Shown piece after piece: positions 54,249 to 62,901 of a stretch of 64,000 nt of DNA. The stretch comes from Arenibacter hampyeongensis. GTDB taxonomy: Bacteria; Bacteroidota; Bacteroidia; Flavobacteriales; Flavobacteriaceae. How positions within the stretch are numbered: position 1 is the first letter of the stretch; each line of letters begins with the position of its first letter. The notes beneath the pieces are model-generated. The model was not told where the DNA came from. It did not search any database and saw only the letters and a list, made by a program, of their open reading frames with translations. The translations under genes and the position numbers were made by a program. The stretch lies in contig NZ_PIOB01000001.1 in NCBI RefSeq assembly GCF_002909255.1, positions 496,001 through 560,000 of the forward strand. Direction: 5' to 3'.

Positions 54249-55967
54249 ATGCCCATTTCCCCTTGTATCAAAAAATTAATTATTTGTGTTGTGCCTATTT
54301 TGACTCTAGTGCAATGTGAGGTACAATCATCTAATGGAGGCCTTTTTCTACCTGAAGGTTTTAAAGCTATTGTGGTCGTAGACAGTATTGAGGAAAGGGT
54401 GAGGCATATGGCGGTGACAGATGAAGGCATACTATATGGCAAACTTAGAAATTCCAATGAAAAGGGAGGGATAGTTGTACTTCAGGATAAAAATAATGAT
54501 GGCAGGGCAGATGTGATAGAAAAATTTGGGGCATACCGTTCGCTTCAGAAATGGAGTTATTCCACTGCCATGAGAATCTATAATGGCTATCTTTATTTTA
54601 GTTCGGAATTGGTCATTTATCGCTATAAATTAAAGCCGGGAACACTAATACCTGAAGGGGAAATGGAAATTGTAATGACCGATGATCACGAACATGGCAA
54701 GCACGAGCATATAGGCAAGCCCATTGCTTTTGATAACGAGGGTCATATGTATGTCCCTTTTGGGGCTCCATCCAACGCCTGTCAAAACCCCAAAAGAACA
54801 CCTAGGGCACCGGGTATGGACCCATGTCCCCAACTGGAGGATCATGGAGGTGTTTGGCGCTTTGATGCCAACAAGCTGGGTCAGACCCAAAAGGATGGAT
54901 ACAAATATGCCACTGGTATACGCAGTGTAGTGGCAATGGATTGGAATTCGGAGGATGAAAATCTGTATATCGTTATGCACGGGCGTGACGATTTACTTAG
55001 ACTGTTTTCAAATATATATTCCGGCTGGGATAGTGCCATGCTCCCATCCGAGGAATTTATAAAGGTAACGGAAGGTTCAAATTTTGGTTGGCCTTATTGT
55101 TATTATGATCAAATGCAGGAAAAGAAAGTGCTGGCACCCGAATATGGAGGTGATGGTAAAATTGTTGGGCGATGTAAGGATTTCGATGATCCCATAATGG
55201 GCTTTCCAGGGCACTGGGCACCCAACGATTTAGTATTTTATGAAGGGGATAAGTTGCCGAACAGATATAAAAATGGTGCATTTATCGCATTCCATGGGTC
55301 TACCAATAGGGCACCCTATCCCCAATCGGGGTATTTTGTTGGATTTGTTCCGTTCAAAGATGGTAAGCCTGCTGGCAATTGGGAGGTTTTTGCGGATGGT
55401 TTTGCAGTGGTTGATCCCATTGTGAGTGTTAAGGATGCTGAATTTCGGCCTATGGGCCTAGCCTTTGGCCCCGACGATAGCATGTATATTTCTGATTCCG
55501 TTAAAGGTAAAATATGGAAGATAATTTTTGATGGAGATAAAGATAACTTTGGTCAGGAACAATTGGCAGAAATGGAAAAAAGAAAATTGTTGTCGCACAT
55601 TAGAACACCTGATGAAACCAAGGATAACCTTATGGTTGGGGAATTTACGGGTGGACAAAAAACTTATTACACCTATTGCAGTCCATGTCATCAAAAGGAT
55701 GGAAAAGGGGCAACGGGTAGGTTTCCAACATTAAACGGAACGGAATGGGTAATTGGTGACAAGGAAAGGCTAATAAATATTGTTTTAAAAGGCATGGAAG
55801 GTTCTATAGTAGTTAATGACGAGGTTTTTAATGGGGTAATGCCACAGCACAGTTTTTTAAGTGATACTGAGATTGCAGATTTACTTACTTATATAAGAAC
55901 AAATTTTGGGAATGATGCTGGGGAGGTAAAAGCAGAAGAAGTAAAGAAGTTAAGAGTCAGTTTATAG
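54249..55967 (+). CDS. Sorbosone/glucose-dehydrogenase-like propeller with C-terminal cytochrome c, lipoprotein
   Basis: 572 aa, lipobox LVQC (Cys23). Residues about 32-420 form a propeller of the PQQ-type soluble glucose or sorbosone dehydrogenase family ('LFLPEGFKAIVVVDS' at the start, 'EGSNFGWPYCYYDQ' and 'PNDLVFYEGDKLPNRYKNGA' later). The C-terminal cytochrome has CSPCH at 477-481 and a Met ligand candidate in GVMPQHSF. It should oxidise an aldose or similar alcohol in the envelope and feed electrons to haem. It lies 43 nt before the amidohydrolase, so the four genes to 59194 may be one transcription unit. Confidence 0.88.
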   Translation: MPISPCIKKLIICVVPILTLVQCEVQSSNGGLFLPEGFKAIVVVDSIEERVRHMAVTDEGILYGKLRNSNEKGGIVVLQDKNNDGRADVIEKFGAYRSLQKWSYSTAMRIYNGYLYFSSELVIYRYKLKPGTLIPEGEMEIVMTDDHEHGKHEHIGKPIAFDNEGHMYVPFGAPSNACQNPKRTPRAPGMDPCPQLEDHGGVWRFDANKLGQTQKDGYKYATGIRSVVAMDWNSEDENLYIVMHGRDDLLRLFSNIYSGWDSAMLPSEEFIKVTEGSNFGWPYCYYDQMQEKKVLAPEYGGDGKIVGRCKDFDDPIMGFPGHWAPNDLVFYEGDKLPNRYKNGAFIAFHGSTNRAPYPQSGYFVGFVPFKDGKPAGNWEVFADGFAVVDPIVSVKDAEFRPMGLAFGPDDSMYISDSVKGKIWKIIFDGDKDNFGQEQLAEMEKRKLLSHIRTPDETKDNLMVGEFTGGQKTYYTYCSPCHQKDGKGATGRFPTLNGTEWVIGDKERLINIVLKGMEGSIVVNDEVFNGVMPQHSFLSDTEIADLLTYIRTNFGNDAGEVKAEEVKKLRVSL

Positions 55968-56010
55968 AATTTACATACTAGGAGTTTAGATCAACCAATA
56001 CTTTTGAAAA

Positions 56011-57264
56011 ATGAAAAATTTATTAAAAAATCGGATTTGGGTTATTATTTTATTGTTAATAACAACTGTATCAATATCGGCGCAGGACTACGACATCCTG
56101 ATTATGGGCGGACATGTAATCGACAAAAAAAACAATTTGAACCAAGTAATGGATGTAGCCATAAAGGATGGAAAAATAGCGAAAGTTGATTCCAGAATTC
56201 CTGAGAATCAGGCTAAAATGGTCATCGATGCAAAGGGGTTTATAGTGGCGCCTGGACTGCTTGATATTCATGGTCATAATTTTTTTGGGACCGAGGAAGA
56301 TGCCTATCTAAGTAACAGTTTTAGTAGTTTACCTCCCGATGGGTTTACCCTTAGAAATGGGGTTACCACAATAGTTGATGTTGGGGGAGCTGGATGGAAA
56401 AATTTTAGGACTTTTAAGGAACAGACGATCGATCGATCAAAAACAAGGGTATTATCATTCCTCAATATCATTGGATCGGGTATGAAGGGTGGTGCCATTG
56501 AGCAAAATATAGAGGACATGAACCCCAAAATGACCGCCTTGGTAGCCAATCAGTATAAAGGCACTATAGTGGGTGTAAAATTGGCCCACTATAATGGTTT
56601 TGAATGGGAGCCCGTAAATAGGGCGGTTGCGGCAGGCACCTTGGCAGATATCCCGGTTATGATCGATTTTGGAGGAAGTGAACCCGAGTTGTCTTTGGAA
56701 ACATTGCTCATGGAAAAACTGAGACCGGGAGATATTTTTACCCATGCCTATGCCCATGTAAAAGGAAGAACTCCGGTCGTGGATGAAAAAGGTAAGGTAA
56801 GGAAGTATGTTTTTGACGCTCAAAAAAGAGGGGTTGTTTTTGATGTTGGCCATGGAGGCGGAAGCTTTGTTTTTGAGCAAGCCATTCCTGCCATAAAACA
56901 AGGCTTTTTACCTAATTCCATTAGCACAGATCTACATACGGGAAGTATGAATGGAGGAATGAAGGATGTCCTTAATATAATGTCTAAATTTATAAATATG
57001 GGGATGCCTGTAGAGCAGGTAATTGAATGCGCCACATGGAATCCGGCAAAATATATTAAACGTACAGATTTGGGGCACCTAACTGTTGGGGCTGTGGCCG
57101 ACTTGACTATTCTTAATCTGAGAAAAGGAAACTTTGGGTATATTGATACACAGGGAAAAAGAATGTTGGGCGATCAAAAATTGGAATGTGAACTTACCCT
57201 AAGGGAGGGTGACGTGGTATGGGACCTTAACGGAATTTCCAGACCAATGTGGGATGCCAAATAA
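56011..57264 (+). CDS. Exported amidohydrolase/deacetylase family metallohydrolase
   Basis: 417 aa with a signal peptide ending SISA (cleavage near residue 24), unusual because most relatives are cytoplasmic. Metal-site elements: HGH at 87-89, a probable carbamylated Lys190 in VGVKLAHY, His245 in FTHAYAH, His281 in DVGHGGG and Asp307 in STDLHTG. The strand-5 His of the superfamily is not seen: the segment reads VMIDFGG, with Asp219. The family (EF_0837-like) usually sits beside SelA-like PLP enzymes, as here. Likely reaction: removal of an acetyl or acyl group from an amino compound. Confidence 0.85.
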   Translation: MKNLLKNRIWVIILLLITTVSISAQDYDILIMGGHVIDKKNNLNQVMDVAIKDGKIAKVDSRIPENQAKMVIDAKGFIVAPGLLDIHGHNFFGTEEDAYLSNSFSSLPPDGFTLRNGVTTIVDVGGAGWKNFRTFKEQTIDRSKTRVLSFLNIIGSGMKGGAIEQNIEDMNPKMTALVANQYKGTIVGVKLAHYNGFEWEPVNRAVAAGTLADIPVMIDFGGSEPELSLETLLMEKLRPGDIFTHAYAHVKGRTPVVDEKGKVRKYVFDAQKRGVVFDVGHGGGSFVFEQAIPAIKQGFLPNSISTDLHTGSMNGGMKDVLNIMSKFINMGMPVEQVIECATWNPAKYIKRTDLGHLTVGAVADLTILNLRKGNFGYIDTQGKRMLGDQKLECELTLREGDVVWDLNGISRPMWDAK

Positions 57265-57368
57265 AGGGCTGTAAAAAATGCCATTGTTCCCTAACAAGGG
57301 TTTGTGGGGAATTACCTAGTGCAAATACATTGTATTGTTATTTTGGATTAATCTATAAAAAATGAATT

Positions 57369-58583
57369 ATGTTAAGTAGGAGAAAATTATTAAAAACCTT
57401 ATCCAGCGTACCAGTGGTGGGCGGCTTGGTGGGTACGGGACTATTAGCACCACAATTGTTGAGTGCCGCAGTAACCAAACCGGCAACACGGAATTTTTTC
57501 AAGGAATTAGGGATACGAACGTTTATAAATGCAGCGGGTACTTATACTTCCATGACCGGTTCTTTAATGGCCGAAGAAGTTACCTCGGCGATAGTATTTG
57601 GAGCTTCGGAATATGTGGATTTGGATGATCTTCAGGACAAGGTTGGGGAAAGAATAGCGGAATTGCTGGATTGTGAATATGCAACGGTATCCTCTGGGGC
57701 GTTCGGTGCAATGTCCATTGGTCTTGCAGGAGTAATTTCGGGAATGGATTCCGATATAGCCGCCCAATTACCGGATACTACTGGGCTAAAGCATGAGGTA
57801 ATAATTCAGGAAGGCCATAATATTGGTTATACCCATGCCCTTTTAAATGTTGGGGCCAAAATAGTCACCGTAAAAACAAAGAAGGAAATGGAGAAGGCCA
57901 TTAATAAAAATACGGCAATGCTCTGGTTTTTAAATGCCAGTACGGATAATGGGGAAGTTAAGTATGAGGAATTTATTGCCTTGGGCAAAAAACACAACAT
58001 TCCTACTTTTATAGATTGTGCAGCGGACGTGCCACCCGTTGATAATCTCTTTAAGTTTACCAAGATGGGCTTCGATTTAGTGGCATTTTCTGGCGGAAAA
58101 GGTATTAGAGGCCCTCAGAGTGCTGGATTATTACTGGGTAGAAAAGATCTTATCAAAGCGGCTCGAATTCATACTCCACCACGAGGAACCACTATTGGTA
58201 GAGGGATGAAAGTAAATAAAGAGGAAGTTTTGGGAATGCTGGTGGCCTTGGAAATGTATTTGGCAAAAGACCATGGGAAGGAATGGAAGCTGTGGGAGAA
58301 CCAAATAAAACTTATCAGCGATAGTGCTTTATCCGTTAAAGGGGTGGAAACAGAAATTCATGTCCCACCATATGCCAATCATGTTCCATCCCTACGAATT
58401 TCATGGGACAACAAAATAGTCAAGATTAGCCCGGAGGAGGCCAGAAAAAGGCTAATGGAAGGGCATCCTGCAATAGCTACAGTTGGCGATAAGGAAACTA
58501 TTGGGATTACTACTTGGATGATGGATCCGGGACAGGAAAGGATAGTGGCCAAACGAGTAAGGGAAGTATTGGAAAATGTATAA
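57369..58583 (+). CDS. Tat-exported SelA-like PLP-dependent enzyme (D-glucosaminate ammonia-lyase family-like)
   Basis: 404 aa. A clear twin-arginine signal SRRKLLK (residues 3-9) precedes a hydrophobic stretch ending near LLSAA. The rest is a fold-type I PLP enzyme of the SelA / DgaE group: 'INAAGTYTSMTGS' near the N-terminus, PLP-contacting Asp216 in FIDCAAD, and the Schiff-base Lys244 in FSGGKGIRGPQ. DgaE in Salmonella is a D-glucosaminate-6-phosphate ammonia-lyase. An exported PLP enzyme is unusual, and Tat export fits one that is loaded with cofactor before crossing. It is 104 nt after the amidohydrolase and 29 nt before a RidA-family lipoprotein. Confidence 0.87.
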   Translation: MLSRRKLLKTLSSVPVVGGLVGTGLLAPQLLSAAVTKPATRNFFKELGIRTFINAAGTYTSMTGSLMAEEVTSAIVFGASEYVDLDDLQDKVGERIAELLDCEYATVSSGAFGAMSIGLAGVISGMDSDIAAQLPDTTGLKHEVIIQEGHNIGYTHALLNVGAKIVTVKTKKEMEKAINKNTAMLWFLNASTDNGEVKYEEFIALGKKHNIPTFIDCAADVPPVDNLFKFTKMGFDLVAFSGGKGIRGPQSAGLLLGRKDLIKAARIHTPPRGTTIGRGMKVNKEEVLGMLVALEMYLAKDHGKEWKLWENQIKLISDSALSVKGVETEIHVPPYANHVPSLRISWDNKIVKISPEEARKRLMEGHPAIATVGDKETIGITTWMMDPGQERIVAKRVREVLENV

Positions 58584-58612
58584 TGAATTAAACTAGTTTA
58601 AAAAGTACGCTT

Positions 58613-59194
58613 ATGAATTTCAAGTATTTTTTAGTCCCCTTATTGGTCGCAATGGCCATTTCCTGTAATACAAAAAAGGAAGATGTGGTAAAGTCGGTAA
58701 ACAAAGAAACTCCAATGATTCCGGCCGATTATAACCCAGAGGATAACCTTAAGGAACTGGGCGTAACCTTAATGGAGGCCAGTGCTCCGGTAGCCAATTA
58801 TGTAAATGCTGTTCGCTCTGGAAATCTAATTTTTTTATCAGGAAAAGGACCACTTCAGAGTAATGGGGAAAATATTGAGGGCAGGGTCGGGACAGATTTA
58901 ACCATAGAGGAGGGATATGAGGCCGCCCGAATTACAGGAATTAATCAATTGTCGGTCTTAAAATCGGAGTTGGGTAATTTAAATAAAGTAGTTAGAGTGG
59001 TCAAGGTTTTGGGAATGGTAAATGCGTCTCCGGAATTCACGGATCATCCAAAAGTGATCAATGGTTATTCGGACTTAATGGTCGCCGTGTTTGGAGAAAG
59101 GGGGAAACATGCCAGGGCCGCAGTAGGGATGGGATCCCTTCCAGGTAATATTGCCGTGGAAATTGAAATGATTGTAGAGGTATTGCCGGACTAA
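58613..59194 (+). CDS. RidA/YjgF-family lipoprotein
   Basis: 193 aa: a lipoprotein signal (lipobox MAISC, Cys18), a 40-residue linker, then a full RidA domain. The key arginine is Arg168 in the ARAAVGMGSLPGN stretch, with Glu184 in VEIEM, matching the enamine/imine-hydrolysing active site. Cytoplasmic RidA removes reactive 2-aminoacrylate made by PLP enzymes. Here it is anchored in the envelope next to an exported PLP enzyme, so the same chemistry appears to be moved outside the cytoplasm. Confidence 0.9.
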   Translation: MNFKYFLVPLLVAMAISCNTKKEDVVKSVNKETPMIPADYNPEDNLKELGVTLMEASAPVANYVNAVRSGNLIFLSGKGPLQSNGENIEGRVGTDLTIEEGYEAARITGINQLSVLKSELGNLNKVVRVVKVLGMVNASPEFTDHPKVINGYSDLMVAVFGERGKHARAAVGMGSLPGNIAVEIEMIVEVLPD

Positions 59195-59534
59195 ATTTAT
59201 CCAATAACGCTTTTTTGATCCCTTTTTTGCGATCCAAAAAATGAACAATACACCAAAGGGAAGTTGTATTATTCTACCCTTTTTTAGTTGGTGCACAATT
59301 GTAGGAATTGATTTCCTCTTAGGATGGTGATACATAGCGAAAACGGGATGTAGAAAAGTAGGCTTGGAAACTTCCCGTGTTTAGATATTTGATAAAATAT
59401 TCATAGCTTTTATTATTTAATCTTCCCATAACAATCATATAACCGTAAAAAATTCATTTAAATTTAAAAAGGACGCAATTTTGCCTTTTAATATTTATCT
59501 TTTGTAAAAATTTACAACCAAACTACCAACATTT
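59195..59534. other. Intergenic region (340 nt)
   Basis: AT-rich spacer between the RidA lipoprotein and the DUF5690 transporter. No gene seen; a T- and A-rich potential stem at 59211-59241 is too irregular to call a terminator. The transporter promoter must lie in its right part. Confidence 0.55.
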
Positions 59535-60824
59535 TTGAAGCTAGTAAAAAAAGATATTTCGTTTTTGCTATATGGGGCTTTTGCCTCTTTTGGCACTTAT
59601 TTCTGCATGTATGCTTTTCGCAAACCTTTTACGGTAGCCACATTTGAAGACCTGTCCTTCGCTGGTGTCGATTACAAGATAATTTTGATTATAGCGCAAG
59701 TATTGGGGTACATGCTTTCCAAATTTATTGGGATTAAGGTAATTTCGGAACTACAGCCCAATAAAAGAATATTTTATCTCTTGGGCCTTATTCTTGCGGC
59801 TGAGGCAAGTCTTCTCATGTTCGCCATTACCCCCGCCCCATATAATATTGGGTTTATGTTTTTAAACGGACTCCCCTTGGGGATGGTGTGGGGAATAGTG
59901 TTTTCATATTTGGAGGGAAGAAAGTTTACTGAATTTTTGGGAGTGGCTTTATGTTCAAGTTTTATTGTTTCCAGTGGGGCGGTAAAATCGGTCGGTCTAT
60001 TGGTTATGGATAATTGGCAGGTGTCCCAATTTTGGATGCCCTCGGTCACAGGGGCCATTTTTTTTGTCCCCTTTGTATTTTTTGCCTGGATGTTGAATAA
60101 AATGCCGCAACCTACAGAGGAAGATAAGGAGCTTAGAACAGAACGGAAACCTATGACCGGAAAGGATAGAAAAAAGGTTTTACTTACCTTCCTATTTCCT
60201 ATTATAATTTTGGTATTTTTCTACACCTTTTTAACGGCATTGCGCGATTTTAGGGATAATTTTTCAAGAGAAATATGGGATACTTTGGGTTTTGAAGGAG
60301 ATGCAGCCATATATACCATATCCGAACTGCCTATTGCTATATTGGTACTGGTAATCATAGGGTTTTTAGGAGTGATTAAAAATAATTACAAGGCCTTTGT
60401 TTCCTATCATTATTTATTGCTATTTGGAACTGTTGCCATTGGTCTGTCTACCCTGTTGTTTCAAATGGCTATTATTTCCCCAATACTCTGGATGATCAGC
60501 GTTGGATTTGGACTCTATATTTGTTACGTACCTTTTAACTGCATCTTTTTCGACCGCATGATCGCCACCTTTCGTATACAGGGCAATGCTGGTTACCTTA
60601 TTTATATCGCGGATGCCTTTGGCTATTTAGGTAGCATGGGAGTATTGCTTTACAAGAATTTTGGACATAGCAAGCTTTCATGGCTCAATTTTTTTATGGC
60701 CAGTACCTACTTAATCGCTGTTTTGGGGACCCTAATTACTATTGTCTCACTTATTTACTTTAAAAGAAAATATAGGAAGAGTTTAATTGTGGAAAAACAG
60801 GAAGTTCATTTAGCGGAAGCATAA
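59535..60824 (+). CDS. DUF5690 family membrane transporter-like protein (TTG start)
   Basis: 429 aa with about 12 hydrophobic helices. The opening 'LLYGAFASFGTYFCMYAFRK' and later 'NAGYLIYIADAFGYLGSMGV' are features of the DUF5690 family, a Bacteroidota group related to MFS carriers. The start is a TTG at 59535; no ATG lies upstream in frame and the first internal ATG would delete the first helix, so I accept TTG. It probably imports the product of the exported enzymes upstream, or a phosphorylated sugar as in related hexose-phosphate carriers. Confidence 0.85.
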   Translation: MKLVKKDISFLLYGAFASFGTYFCMYAFRKPFTVATFEDLSFAGVDYKIILIIAQVLGYMLSKFIGIKVISELQPNKRIFYLLGLILAAEASLLMFAITPAPYNIGFMFLNGLPLGMVWGIVFSYLEGRKFTEFLGVALCSSFIVSSGAVKSVGLLVMDNWQVSQFWMPSVTGAIFFVPFVFFAWMLNKMPQPTEEDKELRTERKPMTGKDRKKVLLTFLFPIIILVFFYTFLTALRDFRDNFSREIWDTLGFEGDAAIYTISELPIAILVLVIIGFLGVIKNNYKAFVSYHYLLLFGTVAIGLSTLLFQMAIISPILWMISVGFGLYICYVPFNCIFFDRMIATFRIQGNAGYLIYIADAFGYLGSMGVLLYKNFGHSKLSWLNFFMASTYLIAVLGTLITIVSLIYFKRKYRKSLIVEKQEVHLAEA

Positions 60825-61158
60825 GTTGGTCAAATTCCATTTTAATGGGGTGCAATTTTCAAGAAATAAGTAAGTGTCCTTGTTGGTATTAGGCCAATAC
60901 TAAACGGCACATCCTACCATAATACATTTTTAATTTGTCCGATGCCTTAGCGGATCAACCACTATGGCATTGTTATGTATAAACTGGACAAGGACTGGAG
61001 ATTACTAAAGTTGAGAGGATTTAATAGTGTATTGTGATTGGTAATTCATTTCAAAAAATTATAGTTATAGTTACAAAAATTTAATATTATTAACTATTTA
61101 ACTTAACTTAGTCATATGATATTTACACTACACTAATAATCCTATACAACTTGAGAAA
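60825..61158. other. Intergenic region (334 nt)
   Basis: AT-rich, no gene and no convincing hairpin. Presumed promoter region of the phosphodiesterase gene. Confidence 0.55.
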
Positions 61159-62874
61159 ATGGCTAAAATCAATTTTGTACTGAAACCCAATTTTTTGTCT
61201 TCAATAGCGGGCACTTTGCGTGGCATAATCCTTAAAAAATCATTGTTAAACGCTTTTGTAATGTTCGCGGTCTTTTGTTCTGTATGGTCTTGCGCCACTA
61301 CTGAAAAGGAACAATCACCCATGGTAAAACACGTGGTTGTTATTGGTTTTGACGGATTAAGTCCCAATGGATTGAAAAACGCTGCTACCCCAACCTTTGA
61401 TAGGATAAAAAGTGAAGGGGCTTCAACTATGCATGCCAGGGCGGTTCTGCCTACCAGTTCCAGTACCAACTGGGCATCAATGATTATGGGTGCCGGGCCA
61501 GAGCAACATGGGATTACATCTAACAGCTGGGAGAAAAATAATTTTGTTTTACCTGCTGTTACACAAAGCGAAGACTTCTTGTTCCCTACCATCTTTCAAT
61601 TGATAAATGACAATTTTGAAAACGCTGAAATTGGCGCTATTTATCATTGGACCGGATTTGGTAGGCTGTTTGAAAAAGCTGCTGTTGATTATGATATTAG
61701 CCCTGACTCCGAAGATGAAACTGCGGCCTTGGCGAGCACTTATATTAAAGATAAAAAACCAACCTTCACTTTTATCCATTTTGATCATGTGGACCATGGT
61801 GGACATGAATATGGCCATGGAAGTTCTGAATATTACAAATCTGTGGAAAAAGCGGATGAATTGCTTGCCGAGGTAATGGAAGCTATAGAGGCATCCGGAA
61901 TGGCAGATGAAACTTTGGTCATCATAAGTGCCGATCATGGTGGATTGGGTAAAGGACACGGAGGGGAATCATTACAGGAAATAGAAATACCTTTTATTCT
62001 TTGGGGAAAATCGGTTAAAAAGAACCATGTGCTTAAATATCCGGTATACCAATACGATAATGCGGCCACAGTTGCCTTTGCTTTGGGAATAAAAACACCT
62101 TTGGCATGTATCGGCAAACCTGTAAAAAATGCCTTTGTAGGTTTTGACCTAAGTGACGATTATCCAACTTCGGAAAGGCTTAAGGAGCCTATTATACTTC
62201 CCGCGGCCGAATTCAACAAAAAGGCCGGTGGCTTGTTTGATGAATCCGCAACCGTTATCATGGAGAATCCCAATAACGCAGGCGAGATAAGGTATACCTT
62301 GGATGGTTCCATGCCCAATGCAAATTCCACCCTATATTCCGAGGCGGTAAAGACTTCGGAAAATGTAGTTGCCAAAAGTGCTATTTTTAACAATGGGAAA
62401 ATTGCTAGTACCGTTTCTGAAGCTTTTTTTAGAATAAAAAAGGAGACGATGGTTCCACCCATAAAGTATGAAGTGTTTTATTTGGAAAACTTAACGAGTA
62501 TTCCCAGTCTGGAAAATAAAAGACCGGATGCCAGAGGAACTTGTTTTGAAATAACCTCGGATGAGGTTAAGGAGGAGATCCGAAGCAACACCGTGGTAAA
62601 ATTCGCCACACAAATTCACATTGAAAAGGAAGATACCTATACATTCTATACCAATTCCGATGATGGTAGTAAATTATGGGTAGATAATAAATTGATCGTG
62701 GACAATGATGGGGACCACGGCGTAGTGGAAAAAAACGGCAGTATAGTTTTAATGCCAGGGACCTATCCTTTACAAGTGGTATGGTTTAACGGAGGAGGTA
62801 GTGGTTGGTTAAATGTGGATTATCAAACTAAGTCCATTCCTAAACAAGTGCTACCTACATCAATATTAAAGTAA
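61159..62874 (+). CDS. Phosphodiesterase/alkaline-phosphatase-superfamily lipoprotein with CHB_HEX_C-like and PA14 domains
   Basis: 571 aa. Lipobox SVWSC is at Cys45, giving an unusually long signal region; a downstream TTG start within residues 20-30 would shorten it. The catalytic domain (about 55-340) is of the type I phosphodiesterase/nucleotide pyrophosphatase fold: Asp65 in VIGFDG, a nucleophile-position Ser101 in place of the usual Thr, 'HFDHVDHGGHEYG' and 'SADHGGLGKGHGG' metal motifs. After it come a CHB_HEX_C-like domain (about 355-435, 'IRYTLDGSMPNANSTLYS') and a PA14-type domain (about 470-560, 'FYTNSDDGSKLWVDNKLI'). The extra domains suggest binding to a sugar polymer. Confidence 0.87.
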   Translation: MAKINFVLKPNFLSSIAGTLRGIILKKSLLNAFVMFAVFCSVWSCATTEKEQSPMVKHVVVIGFDGLSPNGLKNAATPTFDRIKSEGASTMHARAVLPTSSSTNWASMIMGAGPEQHGITSNSWEKNNFVLPAVTQSEDFLFPTIFQLINDNFENAEIGAIYHWTGFGRLFEKAAVDYDISPDSEDETAALASTYIKDKKPTFTFIHFDHVDHGGHEYGHGSSEYYKSVEKADELLAEVMEAIEASGMADETLVIISADHGGLGKGHGGESLQEIEIPFILWGKSVKKNHVLKYPVYQYDNAATVAFALGIKTPLACIGKPVKNAFVGFDLSDDYPTSERLKEPIILPAAEFNKKAGGLFDESATVIMENPNNAGEIRYTLDGSMPNANSTLYSEAVKTSENVVAKSAIFNNGKIASTVSEAFFRIKKETMVPPIKYEVFYLENLTSIPSLENKRPDARGTCFEITSDEVKEEIRSNTVVKFATQIHIEKEDTYTFYTNSDDGSKLWVDNKLIVDNDGDHGVVEKNGSIVLMPGTYPLQVVWFNGGGSGWLNVDYQTKSIPKQVLPTSILK

Positions 62875-62901
62875 TTGGTAATAGAAATAAAAAGATTGTC
62901 A

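Noticed and set aside
59211-59241. Possible terminator hairpin after the RidA lipoprotein
   Set aside because: The arms TTTTTTGATC and GATCCAAAAAA are mostly A/T pairs with a bulge and there is no T-run afterwards.
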